Below, piece after piece: positions 1 through 8,294 of a DNA stretch of 31,384 bases. Each line of letters starts with the position of its first letter. The stretch's first letter is position 1. This DNA is from an uncultured Lachnospiraceae bacterium. GTDB lineage: Bacteria > Bacillota > Clostridia > Lachnospirales > Lachnospiraceae. A program made the translations under genes and the position numbers. Location: the NCBI GenBank assembly GCA_934320845.1, contig CAKRFU010000027.1:1-31384 (forward strand), read 5' to 3'. The notes below the pieces were generated by a model that worked only from the letters and a program-made list of their open reading frames with translations, did no database searches and was not told the origin of the DNA.

Positions 1-36
1 TAATGGCTGCTTTTCAACAACGTCTGTATTTGCCAT
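1..36 (-). CDS. 5' end of an unidentified gene, cut by the window edge
   Basis: An ATG at 36-34 on the minus strand is preceded by a strong AGGAGGA ribosome binding site (41-50). The readable product begins MANTDVVEKQPL and runs off the window. Twelve residues are too few to assign a family. It lies about 100 bp downstream of the hybrid histidine kinase on the same strand, so it could be co-transcribed with it; I see no clear intrinsic terminator between them. Confidence 0.6.
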   Translation of the reverse strand, partial: MANTDVVEKQPL

Positions 37-138
37 TTAATTGTCCTCCTTATGTAAATCAAATGTATCCATTTTTTGCTATTGTAGACATTTTTTTTAA
101 TCTATTCAATTTCCAATTCCTATATAATTTTTGAAAAG

Positions 139-2943
139 TTACCTGAAACGACTTATTTTGTTTTTATATCTGGAAATAATCTCCAAAAGCAGGTTTATAT
201 CGAGAGGTTTAGCTATATGTTCATTCATCCCCGCTTCCATTGCATCCTGCTTATCTTTTGTGAATGCATTTGCCGTCATCGCAATTATCGGAATCTTTTC
301 AGCATCCTTTCTGTGAAGTTTCCTTATATTTCTTGTAGCTTCATATCCGTTCATAACAGGCATCATAACATCCATTAAAATAATGTCATAATAATCCTCC
401 GGCGATTCAAAAAACATATCTACGGCATCTTTTCCATTATTTGCAAGTGTAACCTGTGCACCTGACTTTTCGAGAATGTACTCTGCTATCTCAGCGTTTA
501 TCTTATTGTCCTCGACTACAAGTATGTTAATTCCGGATAAGTTATCTATAACAGCATCTTTTTTCTCTTGCTTTTCACTTGCATTTTTGTCTATCACACA
601 AGGAATCTCAACAACAAACACCGTTCCCTCTCCGAGTGTACTCTCAACAGATATCGAACCGTTCATAAGTTCAAGCAGTTCTTTCGTAATTGCCATTCCA
701 AGACCTGTCCCCATATACTGTGTACCGGCATTTTCATTTTCTCTTGAAAACGGTTCAAAAATATGTTTTTTAAATTCTTCATTCATTCCTATCCCGGTAT
801 CGGATATGGTAAATCTGAATATAGTCTGAGTATTCTGCAAAATTTTTTCTTCAACTATTATTTTCAAGCTTCCGTTTGGCTTATTGTATTTAATCGCATT
901 ACTTTCTATATTTTGTATTACTCTTTGAATATGTATGGGACTTCCGATAAGATTTTCATGCTGTATGTTATGCTTTTCCATCTCAAAATGAATCCCCTTT
1001 TCTGATATCATATCCGCAAATACATCTTTTAAATTTTCAAGTATTGTATTGATATTAAATGGTTCAAATGACAGAATGGTTTTTCCACTCTCCAGTTTAC
1101 TCATGTCAAGTACATCATTTATCAAATTTTTCAACTGGTTTGATGCACTGTCTATTCTGTCAAGCGCAAACACCACTCTCTCACTGTCACCGACATTATC
1201 ACGTGCTATCTTAGTCATTCCTACAATACCATTCATAGGTGTTCTTATATCATGTGACATACGAGCAAGAAAATTTGACTTAGCATCATTCGCCCTCTCT
1301 GCATCTTCTTTTGCAAGTGCCAGCTCCTCTTTAGTCTTTTTAACATGATTAAGCTGTGCCGAACTTGCAAATATTATAACAAAAAACGTAATCGACATAC
1401 ATATGATTATAAAATTTGCATTATTTTTTACAAACTGCGAAAAAGAAAATTTCTGCTCTGCAGACGAATAACTTATCATTGTTCTCATTATGTTTGAATT
1501 ATCTGACAGAAGTACCACCTTTTTCAATATAGAAAGAAGTGTAGGGTTATTTCTGTTTGTCGCAATACTTAAAGGTACCGTATTTGACAGGTTTACCGTC
1601 TTTAAATCACTATACTTAGACGAATCAAATACCTGATCTACACGGTATGCACTAAAAATTGTCGCCGTCACCTCACCGCTCTCAACAGCTTCTACACATT
1701 CCTCAGGTGTATCATATACCTTTACACGGCTGTCAGGATAATATATTTTTAAATATGTTTTCTGATAATTTGACTGATTTTTTATTGCGATTTTTTTCAT
1801 CGATACGTCACTATAGTTCCCACGATAGACTGCAACTATAGGCGAGTCTACAACCGCTTTTGTAACTGAAAAATTATTTTTATCGGCATACCACTTATCA
1901 CCGTAAAACGGAAATATACAATCAATCTCATCTGATTTTAAGGCATTGACCATCTGCCCCAGATTATCGTATGCATAATATTTATATTTTAATTTGAAGC
2001 CCGAAAAACAATTTACAGATTCATCAAACAATGTTTTTACAACACCTATAGGATTTCCTGTCTTATCGTCTTTGTCGCAGAATGCAAGCATGTTTTTCAG
2101 ATAACCAACCTTTATATACATATGCCTGTTAAGCCATTTTCTCTCATCAGCATCAAGAATTTTTCTGACACTTACGTTTTTATAATATTTGTATTGCAGA
2201 TTTTGGTTGTAATACGGGTCAACAGAAAAAAGTTTTCTCTGCGCCTCATCAAGTTCATCCTTTAAATAACTGTATTTTTTGCTTATTGCAAAATAATAAT
2301 CTGAATCGTCAACCTTAATAACAGGAATAAACAGATTGTTCTCTGATGTCTCCGTATCAAGTATCGCATCATATTTTCCCGACGAAAGACCTGATTTAAG
2401 CTCATCATATCCGTCTGCAGCGATAACTTTGCTGTTCAGGTTATTGAGAATAATCCAGTTTTTCAGCATTTCAACTTTATCGCTTCCACCATTTACACCT
2501 ATTTTTTTATCCATAAGTGTTTTAAGATTGTCCGATGTTATATCTGAGTCCGTACTTTTAACATAAATATAGTACCCTTCCGTTCCCATAGGTTTGTCAG
2601 AAAACAATGCCCTCTCGCTTCTTGCCTGACTGTATGATACACCACATAATACGTCAATACTGCCCTGTTCCAAAAGGTCAAATAATTCATTCCATTCCCC
2701 GTAAACATATTTATAGCTCCACCCTGTATATGATGCTATATCCTGCAGATAATCAAATCCATAACCTGTTTTATATTCGGCATCTGAACTTATCGAAACA
2801 CTCGAAACCATATCTGACGAATTTGCAAAACCAACCGTTATTTTCCGCTCACCTGCCATTGATTTTGAATATGGCAGCAGAACAATTATTATTAAAAGAA
2901 CAAATCTAATCACTCTCATTTGTTTATATACAAAATTTTTCAT
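139..2943 (-). CDS. BvgS-like hybrid sensor histidine kinase with two periplasmic-binding-type sensor domains
   Basis: The product is a 934-residue membrane sensor kinase. The start is placed at 2943 (MKNFVYKQMR) because GGAG sits 7 nt upstream; the longer frame to 3051 has no such site and runs through a palindromic repeat. In order it has an N-terminal signal or membrane segment (about 9-28), two tandem solute-binding-protein family 3 domains (about 35-265 and 285-500), a membrane helix (about 510-530), a coiled linker, a HisKA domain with phospho-acceptor His564 in SHDIRTP, a HATPase domain with the N, G1 (DTGIGM) and G2 (GTGLGMA) boxes, and a C-terminal receiver with Asp858 in ILMDVMMP. 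SBP3 sensors usually bind amino acids or other small polar ligands; the ligand here is unknown. No separate response regulator or HPt protein is present in the window, so the output partner is not visible. Confidence 0.9.
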   Translation of the reverse strand: MKNFVYKQMRVIRFVLLIIIVLLPYSKSMAGERKITVGFANSSDMVSSVSISSDAEYKTGYGFDYLQDIASYTGWSYKYVYGEWNELFDLLEQGSIDVLCGVSYSQARSERALFSDKPMGTEGYYIYVKSTDSDITSDNLKTLMDKKIGVNGGSDKVEMLKNWIILNNLNSKVIAADGYDELKSGLSSGKYDAILDTETSENNLFIPVIKVDDSDYYFAISKKYSYLKDELDEAQRKLFSVDPYYNQNLQYKYYKNVSVRKILDADERKWLNRHMYIKVGYLKNMLAFCDKDDKTGNPIGVVKTLFDESVNCFSGFKLKYKYYAYDNLGQMVNALKSDEIDCIFPFYGDKWYADKNNFSVTKAVVDSPIVAVYRGNYSDVSMKKIAIKNQSNYQKTYLKIYYPDSRVKVYDTPEECVEAVESGEVTATIFSAYRVDQVFDSSKYSDLKTVNLSNTVPLSIATNRNNPTLLSILKKVVLLSDNSNIMRTMISYSSAEQKFSFSQFVKNNANFIIICMSITFFVIIFASSAQLNHVKKTKEELALAKEDAERANDAKSNFLARMSHDIRTPMNGIVGMTKIARDNVGDSERVVFALDRIDSASNQLKNLINDVLDMSKLESGKTILSFEPFNINTILENLKDVFADMISEKGIHFEMEKHNIQHENLIGSPIHIQRVIQNIESNAIKYNKPNGSLKIIVEEKILQNTQTIFRFTISDTGIGMNEEFKKHIFEPFSRENENAGTQYMGTGLGMAITKELLELMNGSISVESTLGEGTVFVVEIPCVIDKNASEKQEKKDAVIDNLSGINILVVEDNKINAEIAEYILEKSGAQVTLANNGKDAVDMFFESPEDYYDIILMDVMMPVMNGYEATRNIRKLHRKDAEKIPIIAMTANAFTKDKQDAMEAGMNEHIAKPLDINLLLEIISRYKNKISRFR

Positions 2944-2980
2944 ATTATTTCTCCATTCTTCGCATAACAAAATATAAATG

Positions 2981-3020
2981 ATATTGAGGTCAAAAAGTGT
3001 TTTGACCCCAACTAATGCTT
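2981..3020. repeat. Palindromic repeat R1, copy a
   Basis: GAGGTCAAAA-agtg-TTTTGACCCC forms a hairpin at 2986-3009 and is followed by AACTAATGC, the same continuation seen at 10014 and, with one change, at 18551. It lies in the 5' leader region of the histidine kinase. Confidence 0.7.
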
Positions 3021-3221
3021 TTATTTTCTCATACAAAAAGAAATAATGCAATAATATAATCGGCAGAACAGCTATTTAATAATAAACTTTTCCGACACTT
3101 CTTCCTTTTTGAAATTCCGTGTCTATAACAATCGTTTCACCCGGTTCCAAATTCTTTATATAATTATCTCATACTTACAGATAATAAACAACCAAAATTT
3201 TATAATTTTCTACTACTATAT

Positions 3222-3246
3222 GATGTTGCTTTTGACCCTTGTGTCA
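3222..3246. repeat. Half-copy of palindromic repeat R1 abutting the sdaAA stop
   Basis: ATGATGTTGCTTTTGACCCTTG immediately follows the sdaAA stop codon on the minus strand. It matches the end of the R1 family seen at 10047-10066 and 24301-24320. The rest of the 2944-3243 gap (about 300 bp) holds copy a of the repeat (2981-3020) and AT-rich sequence in which I see no gene. Confidence 0.6.
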
Positions 3247-4128
3247 CAATATTTCATCCGCAATTTTCTTTCCGAAAGGCGTTCCTGCAAGTCCTCCGAC
3301 TCCTGTTTCCCTGAGAGTTTCATCCATCTTGTCACCAACATATGCCATCGCATCTATCACTTCATCTGCCGGCACTCTGCTCTCAATCCCTGCCAATGCC
3401 ATCTGCGAGCATGAAACTGCATTTACGGCACCACCGACATTTCTTTTTATGCAGGGTACCTCCACAAGTCCGGCAACCGGATCACAGACAAGACCAAGCA
3501 GGTTTTTAAGTGCCATAGATGCACTGTTTATAATTTGAATCTCATTTCCACCCTGCAGATATGTGAGTGCTCCGGCTGACATTGCGCTTGCAGAGCCAAT
3601 TTCCGCCTGACATCCCCCTTTTGCGCCGCTTATCGAAGCTCTTTTTGCTATAACTCCGCCAATTCCCGCTGCCACATAAAGTGCTTCTATTATCTTTTCT
3701 TCCGCTTCTGCCTCTTTATTTTCATTTTTTAATAAACTGTCATAGTATGGCACCAATATCGCCGGCAGTACACCGCATGCACCCGCTGTCGGTGCCGCTA
3801 CTATTCGTCTCATGCATGCATTTGACTCGCCCATTTTTAGTGCCTCAACAATAACTCTTCCCATAAAATCACCGCAGAGGCACTCATGTGTTTTTATATA
3901 TTCCTCCATCTTTTTGCCATCACCGCCACTCAAACCGCTTGATGACTTTATATTTCCGTCATAATTTATCGACGCATGGTACATGGCATCCCACAGTTCT
4001 TTCATCTTTGACATTGAATCTTCTTTGTCAACATTTCTGTCTGACATATCATCTTCGAGAATTATCTGCCAAAATTCTTTGCCGTCACTTTTACATCTGT
4101 CTGTTATTTCTTTTAACGAATTGAACAT
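3244..4128 (-). CDS. sdaAA: L-serine dehydratase (ammonia-lyase), iron-sulfur type, alpha subunit
   Basis: This is the catalytic subunit of the two-subunit, oxygen-sensitive L-serine ammonia-lyase, which converts L-serine to pyruvate and ammonia in the cytoplasm. The product has the family's conserved cysteine-containing blocks: GACGVLPA, the LGLVCDPVAGLVEVPC stretch, which carries cluster-ligand cysteines in this family, and the C-terminal GVGGLAGTPFGKKIADEIL. I place the start at 4128 (MFNSLKE), 5 nt after GGAGG; an ATG at 4140 would overlap that site. The resulting 294 residues fit the normal alpha-subunit size. The beta subunit lies 77 bp upstream on the same strand, so the two form an operon. 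Confidence 0.95.
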   Translation of the reverse strand: MFNSLKEITDRCKSDGKEFWQIILEDDMSDRNVDKEDSMSKMKELWDAMYHASINYDGNIKSSSGLSGGDGKKMEEYIKTHECLCGDFMGRVIVEALKMGESNACMRRIVAAPTAGACGVLPAILVPYYDSLLKNENKEAEAEEKIIEALYVAAGIGGVIAKRASISGAKGGCQAEIGSASAMSAGALTYLQGGNEIQIINSASMALKNLLGLVCDPVAGLVEVPCIKRNVGGAVNAVSCSQMALAGIESRVPADEVIDAMAYVGDKMDETLRETGVGGLAGTPFGKKIADEIL

Positions 4129-4205
4129 ACTAACCTCCATTCTTATATATGTACTCTCGAAATTTTTCGTTCAGAAGATTACAAGAGTACATTATATGAT
4201 TTTTA

Positions 4206-4865
4206 CTAATCGATGTTTACATATGTTACCTTTATGACCCCTTCTAAATGTTCAAGCCACTTTATGGCTTCTTCAGGTATTGGCTGGTCTGTCTCGATTA
4301 CCATAACCGCATACCCTCCACGCTTGTCCCTGAAAAGCTGCATTGTCGCAATATTTACACATTTATGCGACAACATTGATGTGACTTCTGCAACATGACC
4401 CGGCTGGTCGATGTTGTGTACTATAAGTGTTGGTTTTTCTGCCGAAAAATTAACGTCTATTCCGTCAAGTCTGTTTACCATAATCCTGCCGCCTCCAAGC
4501 GATGATGCCTGTACACTAAGCTTTCTGCCGTTCTTACCTGTTATATCAATCAACGCCGTATTAGGATGGGCATTTCTTATATCAAGCGTGTAAAACTCAA
4601 ATTTCATCCCTGCTTTTTCTGCCAGCTCAAAACTTTCAGGTATCCTCATGTCATCAGGATACATGTCGAGTATGCCTGCTATAAGTGCTCTGTCAGTTCC
4701 GTGTCCTTTACCTGTCTTTGCAAAAGATCCGTAAAGCCCTATTTTAACTTCACACGGCTCATCCTTTAAAAGATGCCGCGCAACATAACCTATCCTTACT
4801 GCTCCTGCCGTATGCGAACTGCTTGGTCCAACCATTACAGGTCCCAATATATCAAATAAATTCAT
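4206..4865 (-). CDS. sdaAB: L-serine dehydratase, iron-sulfur type, beta subunit with ACT domain
   Basis: This is the first gene of the serine dehydratase operon. The 219-residue product opens with the family signature GPSSSHTAGAVRIG (about residues 13-26). It ends in an ACT domain (about 145-215: TLIVHNIDQPGHVAEV), which in this family is thought to sense serine. Start at 4865 is supported by GGGAGG about 6 nt upstream. It pairs with the alpha subunit downstream to give pyruvate from serine. Confidence 0.95.
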   Translation of the reverse strand: MNLFDILGPVMVGPSSSHTAGAVRIGYVARHLLKDEPCEVKIGLYGSFAKTGKGHGTDRALIAGILDMYPDDMRIPESFELAEKAGMKFEFYTLDIRNAHPNTALIDITGKNGRKLSVQASSLGGGRIMVNRLDGIDVNFSAEKPTLIVHNIDQPGHVAEVTSMLSHKCVNIATMQLFRDKRGGYAVMVIETDQPIPEEAIKWLEHLEGVIKVTYVNID

Positions 4866-4920
4866 TTAATTCCTCCCTCTGTGCCGCCATGAAATGATGT
4901 TGAAATATTTTTATATATAA

Positions 4921-4972
4921 AATTTTGCAAAGGGGCAAACATAATATATATGTTTACCCCTTTGTAAAATTT
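4921..4972 (-). terminator. Intrinsic terminator after the polysaccharide deacetylase gene
   Basis: On the minus strand a long stem, AAATTTTACAAAGGGG... paired with ...CCCCTTTGCAAAATTTT, has arms of about 20 bp, an AT loop, and a T-rich 3' side. It lies just after the stop codon at 4984. The stem is nearly symmetrical, so it may act in both directions. Confidence 0.8.
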
Positions 4973-4983
4973 GTATAAATTGT

Positions 4984-6177
4984 TTAATTGTTTACGCCGT
5001 GATGTACCGCATCCGTACTGGCTGTTATAGGTAAAAATACATATCCATGCTTTTTACCATATTTTATCATTTTATCAAGTGCATTTATAGTTTTGTCATT
5101 TCCGTAGAAATCATGCATCAGAACAACATTGCCTCTTCCTTTGTGAAGTTCTGATGTGACATTATGAAATGTCTGCTGTGAATTTCTTGCACCGCCTGCA
5201 TCTTCACTGTCAACATTCCAGTCAAAATAGTGATATCCCCAGCCGTCAAGTTTTTTTGTAAGTCTTGTCATAATTCCTTTGTTGTATCGGCTTACTGTAT
5301 TTGAACTTCCTCCCGGAAATCTTGATACCGTACACCATACGCCAAACTTCTTAAAGAAAAGATTGCGTAGTTTGTCAAGATTTCCTTTATAAACCTTTTC
5401 AGATTTATATATTTCATAATATTTATGTTTAAATCCATGCAAAGCAAGTGTATGTCCCTCATCTATAACTCTCTTTGTAAGTTTATAATCGTAGCTTGCA
5501 GGACGAAGTTCAAAAAATGTTGCTTTTACATTGTTTTTCTTTAATATTTTTAAAATTTTCGGTGTTGTATAGCTGTTTGGACCATCATCAAAAGTGAGAT
5601 ATACTATGTTTTTAGGTCTCTTTTTAACACTTATACTTGCAACATATGTTTTTTTGCCATCATTTCCCTTTATTTGAATCTTTCCCTTTTTCTTTGCTAC
5701 TATTTTTCCTTTTTTATTTACTGTTGCTATATTTTTATTTGTTGTTTTCCATTTGACATTTTTAGCTTTTGTACCGTTGCTGAACTGTATATCCAGATGT
5801 TCTCCTGTAAGCATTGTAAATTTCGGATATACCATTCCCTTTTTAGCTACTCTTACCGTATATGTAATCGTTTCATCTTTACTTTTCATAACGATGGTAG
5901 TTTTTCCATGCTTAACTCCATGTACAACACCATCTTTTGAAACTGTTGCTATTCTCTTGTTTTTTGATTGAAATTCTGCTCCGTCAACTTTATCCGGCAA
6001 TGTCTTTGTCTCACTAAGAAGCAGTTTGACATGCTCTTTCTTTTTCACTTCATTTTCTTTTGCTGTAACCGAGGCTGCAGACTGTTCTTTTTTATCCCCT
6101 CCGCCACATGCTGTACAACTAAGTACAGTGGCAACTAACAACCCTGCAAAAACACTCTGAACACTTTTTCTTCTCAT
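4984..6177 (-). CDS. Lipoprotein polysaccharide (peptidoglycan-type) deacetylase with Ig-like modules
   Basis: The 397-residue product is predicted to be exported and lipid-anchored: a signal segment (1-20) leads to a lipobox region with Cys21 and Cys24. A lysine-rich linker and two bacterial Ig-like (Big2-type) repeats (about 45-112 and 115-187; RIATVSKDGVVHGVKHG and NIATVNKKGKIVAKKKG) precede a NodB-type carbohydrate esterase 4 domain (about 190-390). Its motifs are TFDDGP (195-200), the metal motif H247-GFK-H251, RFPGG (286-290), DWNVDSED and LMHD. Family members remove N-acetyl groups from peptidoglycan or other amino-sugar polymers. Position 248 in HGFKH is Gly where Ser or Thr is usual. 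The exact substrate cannot be read from sequence. It appears monocistronic, with palindromes on both sides. Confidence 0.88.
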   Translation of the reverse strand: MRRKSVQSVFAGLLVATVLSCTACGGGDKKEQSAASVTAKENEVKKKEHVKLLLSETKTLPDKVDGAEFQSKNKRIATVSKDGVVHGVKHGKTTIVMKSKDETITYTVRVAKKGMVYPKFTMLTGEHLDIQFSNGTKAKNVKWKTTNKNIATVNKKGKIVAKKKGKIQIKGNDGKKTYVASISVKKRPKNIVYLTFDDGPNSYTTPKILKILKKNNVKATFFELRPASYDYKLTKRVIDEGHTLALHGFKHKYYEIYKSEKVYKGNLDKLRNLFFKKFGVWCTVSRFPGGSSNTVSRYNKGIMTRLTKKLDGWGYHYFDWNVDSEDAGGARNSQQTFHNVTSELHKGRGNVVLMHDFYGNDKTINALDKMIKYGKKHGYVFLPITASTDAVHHGVNN

Positions 6178-6210
6178 TTGTCCTAAAACCTCACTATCCC
6201 TATATTTTAA

Positions 6211-6284
6211 ATGTGAAAAACCATTTTTATATTTTTACATTGTAAAAGGGCAAACATACACGTTTGCCCTTATGGTTTTCACAT
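6211..6284 (-). terminator. Nested dyad / intrinsic terminator after ribF
   Basis: An inner hairpin AAGGGCAAAC-(6 nt)-GTTTGCCCTT (6246-6271) is followed on the minus strand by a short T run, consistent with termination of the operon that ends in ribF. It is enclosed by outer arms ATGTGAAAAACCAT (6211-6224) and ATGGTTTTCACAT (6271-6283), which differ by one bulged base. The whole structure is therefore a hairpin inside a hairpin. Confidence 0.7.
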
Positions 6285-6380
6285 AAGCAATTATTATTAT
6301 AGCAAAACAAACATATAAGTCAAAGAAGAAAGTATTTCTTTTTGATTAAAAATTTGTTACATTTACCAATAATATACATT

Positions 6381-7274
6381 TTATTTTTTTAATATGTGTC
6401 TTGCTCTCTCTTTATCCCTTTCCATTTGATTTTTAAGTTCATCAAGTCCCGGGAATTTTTTCTCACTTCTTATATACTCATAAAACTCAACCGTTATTTT
6501 CTTTCCGTAAATATCTCTGTCAAAATCCAAAAGACATGTTTCAACGCCAATATCATATCTGCCTATCGTCGGTTTTCTGCCGACATTGGTGACACCCTTA
6601 TATATCCGTGAGTCCCCCTCAATCTTTACCTTTGACGCATAAACGCCTGACGGAAGCAAGAGTTTTGACTTATCCGGAACAATGTTTGCAGTCGGCATAT
6701 TAAGTGTCCTGCCAAGCGCATTCCCATGTATTACGGTGCCCTCTATAAAATAATTGCGTCCAAGCAATTCATTTGCTTTTGCAATATCACCATCTTCAAG
6801 CTTTTTTCTGATAAGTGTACTGCCTATTGTCTCGTTTTCCGACTGTAATTTATGAAATATTTTTATATCATATCCGTACTCAGACGCATATCTTTTCAAT
6901 ATTCCCACATTACCCTCGCGATTCTTTCCAAAATGAAAATCCTCTCCGACACAAATATATTTTACGTCCAGTTTTGCAACAAGAAAATCTCTTATAAAGT
7001 CACGTGGAGCCATATTTTTGGTCTGCTCATTAAAAGGAAATAAGATTTCTCTCTCAATCCCGATTTCTTCTAATATTTTATTTTTTTCTTCCTGTGAATA
7101 TATATATTTCTGCGGTGTATCAGACATCTCAAAAGTAAACACGGTAGGAACAAATTCTTTTTTTTCTAATATTTCATGAAGCAAAAGCCTGTGTCCTCTA
7201 TGAAGTCCGTCAAACTTGCCAAGTGATACCGCACTGTTTTTTACACATATATCCAAACCTTTAAGGATTTCCAT
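6381..7274 (-). CDS. ribF: Bifunctional riboflavin kinase / FAD synthetase
   Basis: RibF phosphorylates riboflavin to FMN and adenylylates FMN to FAD. The 297-residue product has the N-terminal adenylyltransferase domain with GKFDGLHRGH (nucleotidyltransferase HxGH class), GEDFHFGKNREGN and GSTLIRKKLEDG. The C-terminal flavokinase domain carries PTANIVP and LLPSGVYAS. It is the last gene of the nusA-infB operon, 77 bp after truB. No FMN riboswitch is evident upstream, so expression probably follows the operon promoter. Confidence 0.96.
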   Translation of the reverse strand: MEILKGLDICVKNSAVSLGKFDGLHRGHRLLLHEILEKKEFVPTVFTFEMSDTPQKYIYSQEEKNKILEEIGIEREILFPFNEQTKNMAPRDFIRDFLVAKLDVKYICVGEDFHFGKNREGNVGILKRYASEYGYDIKIFHKLQSENETIGSTLIRKKLEDGDIAKANELLGRNYFIEGTVIHGNALGRTLNMPTANIVPDKSKLLLPSGVYASKVKIEGDSRIYKGVTNVGRKPTIGRYDIGVETCLLDFDRDIYGKKITVEFYEYIRSEKKFPGLDELKNQMERDKERARHILKK

Positions 7275-7351
7275 TTTTCTTCTGCCCCCTTGAAAATATC
7301 ATAAAATATTTTTTTAACATTGAAATGTTCTTTAGAACATGGGAATGTTCG

Positions 7352-8251
7352 TTAAAACATTCTGAATACCTTAAACTCTTTTCCCTTCTTCTGATATATT
7401 GCTCTGAAATTATTATTCTCATCATAGACAAGAACTCTTTCATCTTCTGAAATATTACCCGCATTCTCCTTAAAGTCTTTTGTCCTCAAAGTATTGCCAT
7501 TCTGGAGATACTTTATCCCATCTCCTGAAACACTCAGTTTTGAATAATCAAAAAGTGAATCGACACTGTAAACTTTTTCCATAAATATTTCAGGTTTTTC
7601 CTTTGATAAAAACTCTATATCACTCAGTGTTAATGCATCTTTTATCTCAAAAACAGATACTCTTGTTCTAACAAGATTTTCCATTGCCGCACCTATGCCA
7701 AGTTCTTTTCCTATGTCATGGCAGAGAGTTCTTATATAAGTTCCCTTTGAGCATGTCACATCCATTGTAAATGTTTTATTTTCAAGATCTATATCAACTA
7801 TATCAATCTTTAAAATCTTTATATCGCGCGGTTTACGCTCAATAACTTTTCCTTCTCTGGCAAGTTCATACAGCTTTTTACCATTTACTTTCAGCGCCGA
7901 ATACATTGGCGGTATCTGCTTTATGTCACCGACAAATTTTTGGGCACACTCCCTTATATTCTGCGCACTTATGCCTGTAACATCATACTCTTTTAATACA
8001 GTGCCTGTCATGTCCTGCGTATCAGTTTCAACACCCAGTCTGCATACTGCTCTATATGATTTATCTTTGTCCGTCAGAAGTTCGCATACCTTTGTTGCTT
8101 TTCCCAAACACACCGGCAGCACACCTGTTGCCGCCGGGTCAAGCGTTCCTGTATGACCTATCTTTTTTTGTTTCAATATTCCTCTAAGCTTTGCCACAAC
8201 ATCATGTGAGGTAAAGCCCGCTTCTTTGTATACGTTTATTATACCATCCAA
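7352..8251 (-). CDS. truB: tRNA pseudouridine(55) synthase
   Basis: TruB makes the T-loop pseudouridine at position 55 of tRNAs. The 299-residue product has the catalytic block GHTGTLDPAATGVLP (Asp in TLDP is the nucleophile) and the KGTYIRTLCHDIG block. The start codon is TTG (8251-8249): the canonical opening DGIINVYKEAGFTSHD follows directly, no in-frame ATG precedes it, and an AAAGGA lies about 12 nt upstream. It lies between nrnA (43 bp gap) and ribF. Confidence 0.96.
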   Translation of the reverse strand: MDGIINVYKEAGFTSHDVVAKLRGILKQKKIGHTGTLDPAATGVLPVCLGKATKVCELLTDKDKSYRAVCRLGVETDTQDMTGTVLKEYDVTGISAQNIRECAQKFVGDIKQIPPMYSALKVNGKKLYELAREGKVIERKPRDIKILKIDIVDIDLENKTFTMDVTCSKGTYIRTLCHDIGKELGIGAAMENLVRTRVSVFEIKDALTLSDIEFLSKEKPEIFMEKVYSVDSLFDYSKLSVSGDGIKYLQNGNTLRTKDFKENAGNISEDERVLVYDENNNFRAIYQKKGKEFKVFRMF

Positions 8252-8294
8252 GCTTTCTTTTCCATCCTTTATATTATTATCATTGTCTTTTAGC

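Noticed and set aside
2944..3051. N-terminal 36-residue extension of the histidine kinase
   Set aside because: It overlaps R1 copy a and lacks a ribosome binding site; the ATG at 2943 has GGAG and leads directly into a signal-like segment.
4906..4972. Possible sdaAB promoter overlapping the terminator (TTTACA with TATTAT)
   Set aside because: The boxes fall inside the terminator stem and match weakly; the match is likely due to AT richness.
7310..7365. Cluster of GAACAT/ATGTTC dyads between truB and ribF, considered as an operator
   Set aside because: The dyads are short, AT-rich and overlap the truB 3' end; there is no promoter nearby and no known site matches.
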